DNA of 6,436 nt, taken from the NCBI GenBank assembly GCA_027080545.1, contig JALWRV010000195.1, positions 1-6,436 on the forward strand, in the 5' to 3' direction. Of this stretch, positions 1 through 6,436 are shown piece after piece (positions within the stretch are counted from its first letter, which is position 1; every line of letters starts with the position of its first letter). The notes under the pieces were generated by a model. That model made no database searches. It was given only the letters and a program-made list of their open reading frames with translations, and was not told where the DNA came from. The position numbers were made by a program, and so were the translations under genes. Origin of the DNA: Parvularculaceae bacterium. GTDB taxonomy: Bacteria > Pseudomonadota > Alphaproteobacteria > Caulobacterales > Parvularculaceae.

Positions 1-8
1 TTGGTTCC

Positions 9-2996
9 ATGAAAAAGGGCTTAGGCAACTCCCCACTCATTTTGGGCGAGCAATTATTCGAAAATCTGATGGCAGGGCAAGCGGGTTTGCCCAAGCCGGG
101 GGATTCAGCACAAGCGATGGCCTTTCGCGCCCGTTGGCGTGATGAAATGATTATTGCCCATCCCGAAATCGCGCACTTGCCCCCTCCCGTGCAAGAATTT
201 CTGTGTGTGGTTGCAGAACTATCGCCGTTCTTGCGCCGCTCCATGGTGCAAGAGTTCATCCCGTTTGAAAAAATGATGGCGATGCCGATGGGTACGGTCA
301 TGGAGACCATTATTGATGCGGTTCAGGCGGCCACGCTTGAACCGGACAACCACACCAGAATGCGTTTACTCCGTCAGGCAAAAACGCGCTGTGCCCTGTT
401 TTTGGCCTTGGCTGATTTGGGTCAAGTGGTGCCCGAGATTGATATTATGCAAAGCCTATCCGACTTTGCCGATGCGTGTATCGCCTGCGCCTTTAAGGCC
501 GCGATAAGCCAAGAGATGGGGGAGGCCGCCGGTATATTTGACTTGGCGGCACTGGAGCAATCGCGGTTTGGTATTTCAATATTTGCCATGGGCAAGTTGG
601 GCGCAGGAGAGCTAAACTATTCCAGCGATATTGATCTTATCATATTGTTCGATCCCACGGCGATGCCTTTTATTGACCAAACCGGAGCGGGAACAGGTCC
701 GCGAGGGTTTGATCTCAAACGTTTTATGAGACGGGTCACCCATCAGGCGGTGGGCATGCTCAATGATCAAACCGAAGATGGCTATGTGTTTCGCACCGAT
801 TTGCGCCTGCGCCCTAACCCCAGCTCAACACCGGCGGCAATCAGTTTGAATTTTGCGGCCCGCTATTATGAGATGTCAGGGCAAAATTGGGAGCGAGCGG
901 CCTATATCAAGGCGCGTTTTGTTACGGGCGATCCGGCTTTGGGGAAAAAATTTCTTGAAATGATGCGCCCCTTTATATGGCGCAAATATCTCGACTATGC
1001 CGCGATTGAAGATATTCACTCTATAAAACGACAGATCTACTCGGTAAAAGGTGGGGGGGACATCGAATTTGATGGCCATGATTTGAAATTGGGGCGTGGC
1101 GGTATTCGAGAAATTGAATTTTTTGTGCAAACCCAGCAATTAATTTTGGGCGGCAAACACCCCCAATTGCGCTCACGAGAAACCCTGCAAAGCCTTGAAG
1201 GTTTATGTGCGGCCGGTCAAATAAACCGCCTATGCGCTGACCAGTTGCGGGCGGCCTATCTGTTCTTGCGCAATCTCGAACATCGCCTGCAAATGATAGA
1301 AGATGCCCAAACCCATAAAATTCCCACCAACGGGCAAGATCAATTAATCTTGGCGCGGCTTTCTGGTTTTTCCTCGATTGAAGATCTGGCGCATTGTTTG
1401 AAAGCGCATTTGCGCACCGTTCAAAACTGGTATGCGGCATTGTTTGAAGAGGCAGAAGATCTAAGTGTGCAGGCGGGCAGTTTGGTTTTTACAGGGGTGG
1501 AAAATGACCCTGAAACATTAAAGACGCTGGAGGTTCTTGGCTTTGATGATGCTGAAACCATTTCCACAACCATTCGCCAATGGCATATGGGAAAAATGCG
1601 TGCCACAAGAAGCGTGCGCGGGCGCGAATTGCTAACCCGTCTGGTGCCATCGCTATTGGTGCAAATCTCTGATAGCGATGACCCCGATGCGACATTCAAA
1701 TCATTCGCCCGATTTTTGGAACAATTGCCGGCCGGGGTGCAGGTATTTTCTCTTTTCCTCAATAAGCTCCCCCTTATGAAAGAGCTGATCGATTTGATTA
1801 ACCTATCGCCTCCTTTGGGGGCGCGCTTGGCCAACCATAGCTATTTGATTGAGAATCTTTTGCATCGAACGGGTTTGGCAGGAGACACCAATGAGGGTGA
1901 GGCTGGTAGCGATGCCCTGTCTGAGGCGGGGCTAGAGGAAGATTATGAGTTCACCCTCAATCAGGTTCGTCGCGCTGTCTCAGAGCGAAAGTTTAAAACC
2001 AATGTGGCGTTCCTCACCGAGCAGATAGAGGCGCTGGAGGCAGGGCGAGAATTTGCCTCCACGGCGGAACAAGCGGTGCGGCGCTTGAGTGCCGCCACAG
2101 GTGCGCGCATGGTGCAAAGGGGAAATCCGCCTCGGGCAGAGGTGGCTATCATCGCATTGGGTCGGTTGGGGGCCCGCGCATTGACCACAACATCGGATTT
2201 GGATCTGATTTTTGTCTATGCCCCCCTTGAGCGTGCCAAGACGGATCAGCCGATGGATGCGGCCACATGGGTCACGCGCTATGTGCGACGATTGGTCACG
2301 GGGCTTAGTGTGCAAACCCAAGAAGGGGGGCTCTATGAAATTGACATGCAGTTGCGCCCCTCGGGCCGGGCCGGGCCAATAGCGGTTTCGTATGATTCAT
2401 TTCACAAATATTATCACCACGACGCATGGATATGGGAGCGCATGGCGTTGTTGAAAGCGCGTGTGATATATGGCGCGCCCCCATTGGCAGAAAAACTGTC
2501 TGAAACAATTGCAGAGATTTTGCGCCACCCCTTAAACCCTGATCAAGTGCGTGCGGATATTCTTGATATGCGCAAACGCCTTTTGCAAGAAAAGCCGCCT
2601 TTGTCTGATTGGGATATCAAGCGATTATGGGGCGGCTTAACGGATATTGATTTCATCATCCAAGCCTTGTCTCTTTTGCATCCGCGAAAAGAGGGCCGCT
2701 ATCCTTGTCACATGCTAGAGGCGTTGGCACAATTGGAAAGCCAGGGCCATGTGTCGCGGGCAAGGGCGCGCGAATTGCATGAAGCCGGGTTGTTTTTTGA
2801 TCATATTTTGCACTTTGAAAGGGCAAGCGTTGGTGGCGTAACCCGGCCAGAAGATTTGCAGCCTCGGCAACAATCAGCCCTCATTCGCATGGTTGGATGT
2901 AAGAATTTCGCGGAATTGGAACGAAAAATCACCAAAACACGCCATTTAGTGCAGGGACATTTCCAACAAATCATCGGAAAAATAAGCGACGGATAG
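9..2996 (+). CDS. glnE: Bifunctional glutamine synthetase adenylyltransferase/adenylyl-removing enzyme
   Basis: GlnE attaches AMP to, and removes it from, glutamine synthetase in the cytoplasm under PII control, switching ammonia assimilation off and on. The 995 residues match the usual family length. Two nucleotidyltransferase halves are visible. The N-terminal (deadenylylating) half has MGKLGAGELNYSSDIDLI at about 194-211 with metal-binding Asp207 and Asp209, then FRTDLRLRP at 261-269 and RGGIREIEFF at 363-372. The C-terminal (adenylylating) half has GRLGARALTTTSDLDLI at about 718-734 with Asp730 and Asp732, then YEIDMQLRPSG at 776-786 and GGLTDIDF at 875-882. The C-terminal motifs are more divergent than the N-terminal ones, although the acidic residues are kept. 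The ATG at 9 gives a family-typical length, but the frame is open upstream to the edge and no ribosome binding site can be judged. The identification is secure; the exact start is not. Confidence 0.96.
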   Translation: MKKGLGNSPLILGEQLFENLMAGQAGLPKPGDSAQAMAFRARWRDEMIIAHPEIAHLPPPVQEFLCVVAELSPFLRRSMVQEFIPFEKMMAMPMGTVMETIIDAVQAATLEPDNHTRMRLLRQAKTRCALFLALADLGQVVPEIDIMQSLSDFADACIACAFKAAISQEMGEAAGIFDLAALEQSRFGISIFAMGKLGAGELNYSSDIDLIILFDPTAMPFIDQTGAGTGPRGFDLKRFMRRVTHQAVGMLNDQTEDGYVFRTDLRLRPNPSSTPAAISLNFAARYYEMSGQNWERAAYIKARFVTGDPALGKKFLEMMRPFIWRKYLDYAAIEDIHSIKRQIYSVKGGGDIEFDGHDLKLGRGGIREIEFFVQTQQLILGGKHPQLRSRETLQSLEGLCAAGQINRLCADQLRAAYLFLRNLEHRLQMIEDAQTHKIPTNGQDQLILARLSGFSSIEDLAHCLKAHLRTVQNWYAALFEEAEDLSVQAGSLVFTGVENDPETLKTLEVLGFDDAETISTTIRQWHMGKMRATRSVRGRELLTRLVPSLLVQISDSDDPDATFKSFARFLEQLPAGVQVFSLFLNKLPLMKELIDLINLSPPLGARLANHSYLIENLLHRTGLAGDTNEGEAGSDALSEAGLEEDYEFTLNQVRRAVSERKFKTNVAFLTEQIEALEAGREFASTAEQAVRRLSAATGARMVQRGNPPRAEVAIIALGRLGARALTTTSDLDLIFVYAPLERAKTDQPMDAATWVTRYVRRLVTGLSVQTQEGGLYEIDMQLRPSGRAGPIAVSYDSFHKYYHHDAWIWERMALLKARVIYGAPPLAEKLSETIAEILRHPLNPDQVRADILDMRKRLLQEKPPLSDWDIKRLWGGLTDIDFIIQALSLLHPRKEGRYPCHMLEALAQLESQGHVSRARARELHEAGLFFDHILHFERASVGGVTRPEDLQPRQQSALIRMVGCKNFAELERKITKTRHLVQGHFQQIIGKISDG

Positions 2997-3040
2997 GCGC
3001 GCCTGAGCCGTTGAAGATAAGAGGCGATAGGGCGCAGATG

Positions 3041-3049
3041 AAGGGCGGA
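3041..3049 (+). promoter_or_regulatory. Weak ribosome binding site for the TTG-started sigma gene
   Basis: The purine-rich stretch AAGGGCGGA lies 7 bases before the TTG at 3057. It is a modest Shine-Dalgarno match. It supports the TTG start because the frame has a TGA stop at 3039-3041, no ATG or GTG appears between that stop and the TTG, and the next in-frame ATG (3096) has purines only 2 bases away. This is inferred from spacing. Confidence 0.35.
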
Positions 3050-3056
3050 CGCGAGT

Positions 3057-3626
3057 TTGCGCAGCAGGGATCCAGATCAGCCATTGGTCGAGGCCATGGC
3101 TCGGGGCGATGAGGCCGCGCTGTCAACCTTGATGGCGCGCCATGGGGATCGGCTAATGGCTGTTGCTTGGCGAATGGTTGGCGATAGGGCGCTGGCGGAA
3201 GATATGGTTCAAGAGACATTCATAAAATCAATGAAGCAAGCACCGCGCTGGCAGTCCGGCAAGGCTCTGTTTGGGACATGGATGCACCGGGTGTTGATGA
3301 ACCAATGCTATGATCATCTAAGGAAAGCCGGCTCCAAACGCGAAATATCTGGCCTAGAGAGGGTGCCGGAAAGGGTCGATGAGGTTTTATTGGCCGATGA
3401 GAAAATGGTTAAAGATGAATTGGCAGGCACTTTATTGAAGGCTTTGGAAAAAATACCCGTGCGCCAACGCCAGGCAATTATTTTATGTCATTATGAGGAT
3501 CGCTCCAATGCTGAAGCGGCTGAAATATTGTCGGTAAGCGTCGAGGCGGTGGAATCGCTATTAGCCCGTGGCAGGCGGTCTTTGCGGGCAAGGCTAGAAG
3601 CGGCGGGCATAAACGGTACCCCGTAA
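3057..3626 (+). CDS. ECF-family (extracytoplasmic function) RNA polymerase sigma factor
   Basis: This is a 189-residue group IV sigma factor that would direct RNA polymerase to a small regulon. Region 2 spans about 9-90, with DMVQETFIK at 49-57 and the FGTWMHRVLMNQCYDHLRK stretch at 72-90, covering core binding and -10 recognition. A linker follows, then region 4 at about 128-181 with an EKIPVRQRQAIILCHYE helix and the helix-turn-helix NAEAAEILSVSVEAVESLLA that reads the -35 element. There is no region 1.1 or 3, as expected for ECF factors. The start is a TTG. The ATG at residue 14 would cut into the conserved LVEAMARGDEAAL beginning of region 2, so I prefer the TTG. Downstream are a small membrane protein and a CnrX-like sensor, matching a sigma/anti-sigma/sensor unit. 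Family assignment is secure; the signal and target genes are unknown. ECF factors often drive their own operon, but I could not identify such a promoter. Confidence 0.93.
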   Translation: MRSRDPDQPLVEAMARGDEAALSTLMARHGDRLMAVAWRMVGDRALAEDMVQETFIKSMKQAPRWQSGKALFGTWMHRVLMNQCYDHLRKAGSKREISGLERVPERVDEVLLADEKMVKDELAGTLLKALEKIPVRQRQAIILCHYEDRSNAEAAEILSVSVEAVESLLARGRRSLRARLEAAGINGTP

Positions 3627-3652
3627 GGCGGTGGAGAAGATAGAGAAAAAAG

Positions 3653-4009
3653 ATGGACGACACACAATATATTGACGCGATTATTCATAAGGATCGCCAA
3701 ACCCATAAACCGCCCGCTTTTCCCGAGGCGCGGCGGTTGGCTGTGCTGGCGGAATTTTCCCGCCACAAACAGGCCGATAGAGCGCCCTTAGTGACTTTGT
3801 GGCGTGAGCTTTTGGAAGTGGCACAAGAATTTTTGCGCCCCGTTGCGGCTGTCAGCATGGCCGGGGCCATTCTTCTGGGGGTTGGTTTGGGCTTTTGGGG
3901 GGAGGTCACGCGCTTAGGACCCGGCGATAGGCTCAATGAAGAACAAGAGTTCTTGCTCTATGCGCAGGATATATGGTCAGATTTTGAAGCCTTTGGTGAA
4001 GAGGGATAG
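3653..4009 (+). CDS. Small single-pass membrane protein, candidate anti-sigma factor
   Basis: I do not recognise a named family for this 118-residue protein. Residues 1-61 are polar with several basic residues (Arg27, Arg28, Arg37, Lys39, Arg43, Arg51) and would be cytoplasmic by the positive-inside rule. Residues about 63-82 form one hydrophobic membrane segment (PVAAVSMAGAILLGVGLGFW). Residues 83-118 would be periplasmic and are strongly acidic, with ten Asp/Glu against two Arg. There is no zinc-finger anti-sigma motif (no Cys at all) and no signal peptide at the N-terminus. The gene lies 26 bases after the sigma gene and its TAG stop directly abuts the ATG of the CnrX-like gene. By analogy with CnrY, a short single-pass protein between or beside a sigma factor and its periplasmic sensor, I infer an anti-sigma role. 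It could instead be an accessory membrane protein. The gene itself is well supported by its packing; the function is a hypothesis. Confidence 0.8.
   Translation: MDDTQYIDAIIHKDRQTHKPPAFPEARRLAVLAEFSRHKQADRAPLVTLWRELLEVAQEFLRPVAAVSMAGAILLGVGLGFWGEVTRLGPGDRLNEEQEFLLYAQDIWSDFEAFGEEG
3999..4005 (+). promoter_or_regulatory. Ribosome binding site of the CnrX-like gene, inside the upstream gene
   Basis: AAGAGGG lies within the last codons of the preceding gene, with its GAGG core 5 bases before the ATG at 4010. The preceding TAG stop (4007-4009) touches that ATG. This arrangement favours translational coupling and fixed relative amounts of the two membrane proteins. Confidence 0.65.
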
Positions 4010-4591
4010 ATGAAACGTTCATGGTATGGCATTTTGGCTTTTTCCGTAGCGCTCAACTTGTTGGGGGTCGGTTTTATGGCAGGACAATTTTTAGGCCGCC
4101 ATCTGCCTGCCTCCAACCAAGAAGAACCTTTGCGCCCCTCGTCTGAAGAAGCTCCCCCCCCTGTTGATGGTCCTCCCATTGATAGTCCCCCTATTGATAG
4201 CCCTATGAATTTTGCTCGGGGGTTTTTGCAAACAAAAGCCCTAACCCCGGCGGATAGGAAAACTATTCGCAAGGCTTTAAAGCAAACCATGCCTGAGATA
4301 CGCCGTCAGGCGGTGGCTATTCGCAAAGCGCGTCGCTTAACGGTAGAATTATTGCTACAAACGCCGATAGATCGTGACGCCTATGATAGGGCGGTCGATG
4401 AATTGGCCGCGTTGGAACAAGCGCAAATCAAATTAATATCGGACTCTCTGGCAGATGGTTTGGCGGCGCTGCCACCAGAACGGTTGGCGGCGATACAAGA
4501 ACAAATGCGCCAACATATGCAAGAGCGCCGGCGCCAGCATAATCGACGGGCAAGGCAACACCGGAAACAAGAACGGAATAATGATGAATAG
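4010..4591 (+). CDS. Membrane-anchored periplasmic heavy-metal sensor-like protein (CnrX/ZraP/Spy superfamily)
   Basis: This 193-residue protein starts with a short basic segment and a hydrophobic stretch at about 6-29 (YGILAFSVALNLLGVGFMAG), a signal anchor without an obvious cleavage or lipobox site. A Pro/Asp/Ser-rich linker follows at about 36-66 and contains a five-residue repeat. The rest (about 77-190) is Cys-free, helical and rich in Ala, Arg and Gln, with two family-like helix starts: LTPADRKTIRKAL near 78 and LPPERLAAIQEQM near 154. These resemble the LTxxQ-type motifs of Spy/CpxP and the layout of metal-sensor proteins such as CnrX. The C-terminus (167-189) is very basic, with His at 169, 177 and 184. 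As the last gene of a sigma/membrane-protein/sensor cluster, it is expected to sense a periplasmic signal and control release of the sigma factor. Clear copies of the CnrX nickel ligands are not visible, so a metal signal is not proven and a chaperone-like stress role remains possible. Confidence 0.85.
   Translation: MKRSWYGILAFSVALNLLGVGFMAGQFLGRHLPASNQEEPLRPSSEEAPPPVDGPPIDSPPIDSPMNFARGFLQTKALTPADRKTIRKALKQTMPEIRRQAVAIRKARRLTVELLLQTPIDRDAYDRAVDELAALEQAQIKLISDSLADGLAALPPERLAAIQEQMRQHMQERRRQHNRRARQHRKQERNNDE
4157..4201 (+). repeat. Three tandem 15-bp units in the sensor linker
   Basis: Three in-frame 15-base units encode PPVDG, PPIDS and PPIDS. Units two and three differ at three bases; unit one is more diverged. 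They lengthen the proline-rich linker between the membrane anchor and the helical domain. A run of eight C residues (4154-4161) overlaps the first unit. Units of this kind can expand or contract without breaking the frame. Confidence 0.8.
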
Positions 4592-4613
4592 ATAAGAGGG
4601 AAAAAGTGGCACC

Positions 4614-4643
4614 TCGCAAGGAACATTGTGTGGGCTATTGCGA
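4614..4643. terminator. Weak inverted repeat between convergent genes, possible terminator
   Basis: The 56-base gap between the two convergent stop codons holds one perfect six-base inverted repeat, TCGCAA and TTGCGA, separated by an 18-base loop. The stem is short, the loop is long and no T-run follows on either strand. It is the only hairpin candidate I see where a bidirectional terminator would be expected, but it may be chance. Confidence 0.18.
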
Positions 4644-4647
4644 AATA

Positions 4648-6436
4648 CTATTCTGCGGCGCGGTTGATTTCTGTTTCATTATTGGCAAATCGATCGCGCA
4701 ACTGAACCACATCATCGCGGGCTTGCACCGTTGGCATTTTTGTCAACACCCGCCCACGACCTTGTAATATTTCTGGCACCTGCACCAAAACACCAGGGCG
4801 CCGGGGCAAACAAAAAGCAGCAACAGTGCCGCGTCCGGGTTCCGAGGCAATAACCAAAATGCCGTTCATCAGTTCCAGCAATGATTTTGATAGGGCAAGC
4901 CCCAGCCCCGAACCGCGACGGCTTTTAGCAAAATGATCTTCGATCAGTTCAAAAGGCTCGCCCAGCCGTGGCATCTGCTCGCGCGGAATGCCAATGCCCG
5001 TGTCGGCAACCAGCACCGTGACCGCATCGAGATCGGCTTGCGCCGTGACGGTCACCGACCCGCTTTCTGGTGTAAATTTAACCGCATTCGATAGTAAATT
5101 GACCAAGACTTGTTTGGTTGCTCGTGCATCGGCCCAGATGGACGGCAGATTGGTCACACAAGCCTGTAGGCTGATATGGGCCTCATTGGCTTGGGGCTCC
5201 ACAAAGCGCAAGCCTTCGTTCAACAATCGCTCAATATCAACCGCATCAATACTAAGCTCCATTTTGCCGGCTTCGATTTTGGACAGATCCAGCACATCTT
5301 CAATTAAGGTCAGGAGATGTCGGCCTGACTGTAAAATACCGGCGACATATTCATCATATTTTTCATGTCCCATGGGGCCGTAAAGCTGGGATTGCATAAC
5401 TTGTGAAAAACCATTGATGGCATTTAAGGGGGTGCGCAATTCATGGCTCATATTGGCGAGAAATTCCGACTTGGCACGGCTCGCGTCTTCCGCTCTTTTC
5501 TTTTCCAATTGATAGGAGTGAAGCGCCTCGCGCAATTCGGCTCGGGATTGTTCGAGCGTTTGTACGGTCATTTCCAATTCGCGCTCTTTGCGCATTTGCG
5601 CTTTGGCGCGGCGTTTCAAGTCCGTGACATTAGCGGCAATGCAAACCCATCCGCCCTCTATGGTGCGGCGGCGCGAAATATGACCCCAGCGATCTCCCGG
5701 CAGGGCAATTTCATCGGTTTGTTCAAGACCATCGCTTGGGGGGCAGAAATGCGCGGCAATCAAATCCGCATGTTCTTTAGAAAGGTTGGTAAGCTGTCCG
5801 GCGCTGATACCGGTCTTGAGTTGCGATGGGGGAATTTGGAAAATATTACAAAAACGCCGGTTCCATGCGGCCAATCGACCAAACCGGTCCCATAATAAAA
5901 AGGCCTCTGGAATACATTCAATGGCATCGATAAGACGCGCTTCGGCTTTGGCGGCGCGGGAATCCTCAAGCGCCTCATCACCCAACAATAGTGCGAGGCC
6001 GCGGCGACTATCGCCGCTCTTGTCCGAAGCGATCCGAAACAGTGCCCAAACCCATTGATTATCTCTTCCGCGCAGGCGAATCTGGATTGAGCGTCGGCTT
6101 TCATCGCTACCACTCCAAAGGGCGAGGGCCCTACGGGCGTCTTTGGGGTGGGCGAGACCCGAGGCTTCACGCAAGCAGAGTGTAGAAATTTCGATGCCCA
6201 AGGTCGCGCACAGGCTTGGCGGCAGGGTCAAGCGCTGCTCTTTAATGTCAAATGTCCACAGACCGGATCCATTGTCACCGACAAATTGGCGTTCTTCCGA
6301 AAAATTGCCAATAGCCCGTTGCAAATGTTGGATGGTTTGATGTTGTCGCCGAAATAGTAGGAATAGAGAGAAAATGGCTGCCAACAGGGCGATATTGCCA
6401 AGGGCGTAGGGAATCCATGCAGGCGGACGGTTATAG
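4648..6436 (-). CDS. PAS-domain sensor histidine kinase, PleC/DivJ-like core (5' end outside window)
   Basis: This is a membrane sensor kinase, partial at its N-terminus. The frame is open to the window edge with no ATG; numbering here starts at the TTG codon at 6382-6384, which is in the middle of a membrane helix and is not a credible start. A hydrophobic segment (WIPYALGNIALLAAIFSLFL and following) spans about 6352-6417. Next come a PAS-like region (about 30-135), a second PAS domain of the PAS_7 type (about 151-258), a probable coiled coil (258-303), HisKA with phospho-acceptor His314 in ANMSHELRTPLNAINGF, and HATPase_c (about 416-528) with N-box Asn429/Asn433, G1 DTGIGIP at 461-467 and G2 GSGLGLALSK at 491-500. 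A tail of about 50 residues follows with no receiver domain, so a separate response regulator is required. The HELRT motif carries the Thr (318) associated with phosphatase activity in HisKA kinases. The DLSKIEAGKMEL and LGEPFELIE stretches recall PleC/DivJ, which act on DivK/PleD in cell-cycle control. Orthology is inferred, so no symbol is given. Confidence 0.93.
   Translation of the reverse strand, partial: YNRPPAWIPYALGNIALLAAIFSLFLLFRRQHQTIQHLQRAIGNFSEERQFVGDNGSGLWTFDIKEQRLTLPPSLCATLGIEISTLCLREASGLAHPKDARRALALWSGSDESRRSIQIRLRGRDNQWVWALFRIASDKSGDSRRGLALLLGDEALEDSRAAKAEARLIDAIECIPEAFLLWDRFGRLAAWNRRFCNIFQIPPSQLKTGISAGQLTNLSKEHADLIAAHFCPPSDGLEQTDEIALPGDRWGHISRRRTIEGGWVCIAANVTDLKRRAKAQMRKERELEMTVQTLEQSRAELREALHSYQLEKKRAEDASRAKSEFLANMSHELRTPLNAINGFSQVMQSQLYGPMGHEKYDEYVAGILQSGRHLLTLIEDVLDLSKIEAGKMELSIDAVDIERLLNEGLRFVEPQANEAHISLQACVTNLPSIWADARATKQVLVNLLSNAVKFTPESGSVTVTAQADLDAVTVLVADTGIGIPREQMPRLGEPFELIEDHFAKSRRGSGLGLALSKSLLELMNGILVIASEPGRGTVAAFCLPRRPGVLVQVPEILQGRGRVLTKMPTVQARDDVVQLRDRFANNETEINRAAE

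Noticed and set aside
1053..1059. Run of seven G residues in glnE as a possible frameshift
   Set aside because: The GlnE frame continues through it into conserved motifs without interruption, so there is no break here.
1421..1834. Antisense open frame of 137 codons inside glnE
   Set aside because: It lies wholly opposite a strongly conserved gene, shows no recognisable domain and has shadow-type composition. The other reverse frames within glnE were rejected for the same reason.
2918..2922. GGAAC at the 3' end of glnE, resembling an ECF-type -35 element
   Set aside because: No matching -10 element is seen at the usual 16-17 base distance, and the motif lies in a conserved coding region about 135 bases before the sigma start. 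A five-base match is expected by chance.
3023..3192. 13-bp direct repeat GGCGATAGGGCGC at 3023-3035 and 3180-3192
   Set aside because: The second copy encodes conserved sigma residues (GDRA), and GATAGG is common through the window as Asp-Arg codons. There is no further similarity around the copies, so a regulatory repeat is unlikely.
5443..5895. Plus-strand open frame of 150 codons opposite the histidine kinase
   Set aside because: It covers the PAS2, coiled-coil and H-box coding region of the kinase. Its protein has no recognisable features and is best read as a shadow.

Overview
The window looks like chromosomal DNA from an alphaproteobacterium of moderate GC content. The main reasons are a full-size GlnE, a PAS-containing sensor kinase whose catalytic core resembles the PleC/DivJ group, and a CnrX-like periplasmic sensor of a type common in that class. 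I cannot name a genus. I see no RNA genes, mobile elements, CRISPR arrays or phage genes.

Layout: (1) 9-2996 (+) is glnE, the two-domain enzyme that adenylylates and deadenylylates glutamine synthetase. Its start lies so near the window edge that a slightly longer N-terminus cannot be excluded. (2) 3057-4591 (+) is a compact three-gene module. It encodes an ECF sigma factor, an unrecognised 118-residue protein with one predicted membrane segment, and a 193-residue membrane-anchored protein of the CnrX/ZraP/Spy-type 'periplasmic heavy-metal sensor' superfamily. The last two genes abut exactly, stop codon to start codon. (3) 4648-6436 (-) is a PAS-PAS-HisKA-HATPase sensor histidine kinase, convergent with the module. 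Its reading frame stays open to the right-hand edge, so its N-terminus lies outside the window.

How it may work: the three-gene module has the parts list of a transmembrane sigma/anti-sigma system like CnrH/CnrY/CnrX of Cupriavidus. The middle protein would be the anti-sigma factor, holding the sigma factor on the cytoplasmic side, and the last protein would be the periplasmic sensor that controls it. The middle protein has no zinc-finger anti-sigma motif, so this role is inferred from size, topology and position. Its predicted periplasmic tail is strongly acidic and the sensor's C-terminal tail is strongly basic, which suggests direct docking. The sensor lacks an obvious copy of the nickel/cobalt ligand arrangement known from CnrX, so its signal may differ.

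The module sits between two housekeeping or regulatory genes. No clear terminator separates it from glnE, so read-through is possible. No convincing promoter was found for any gene.
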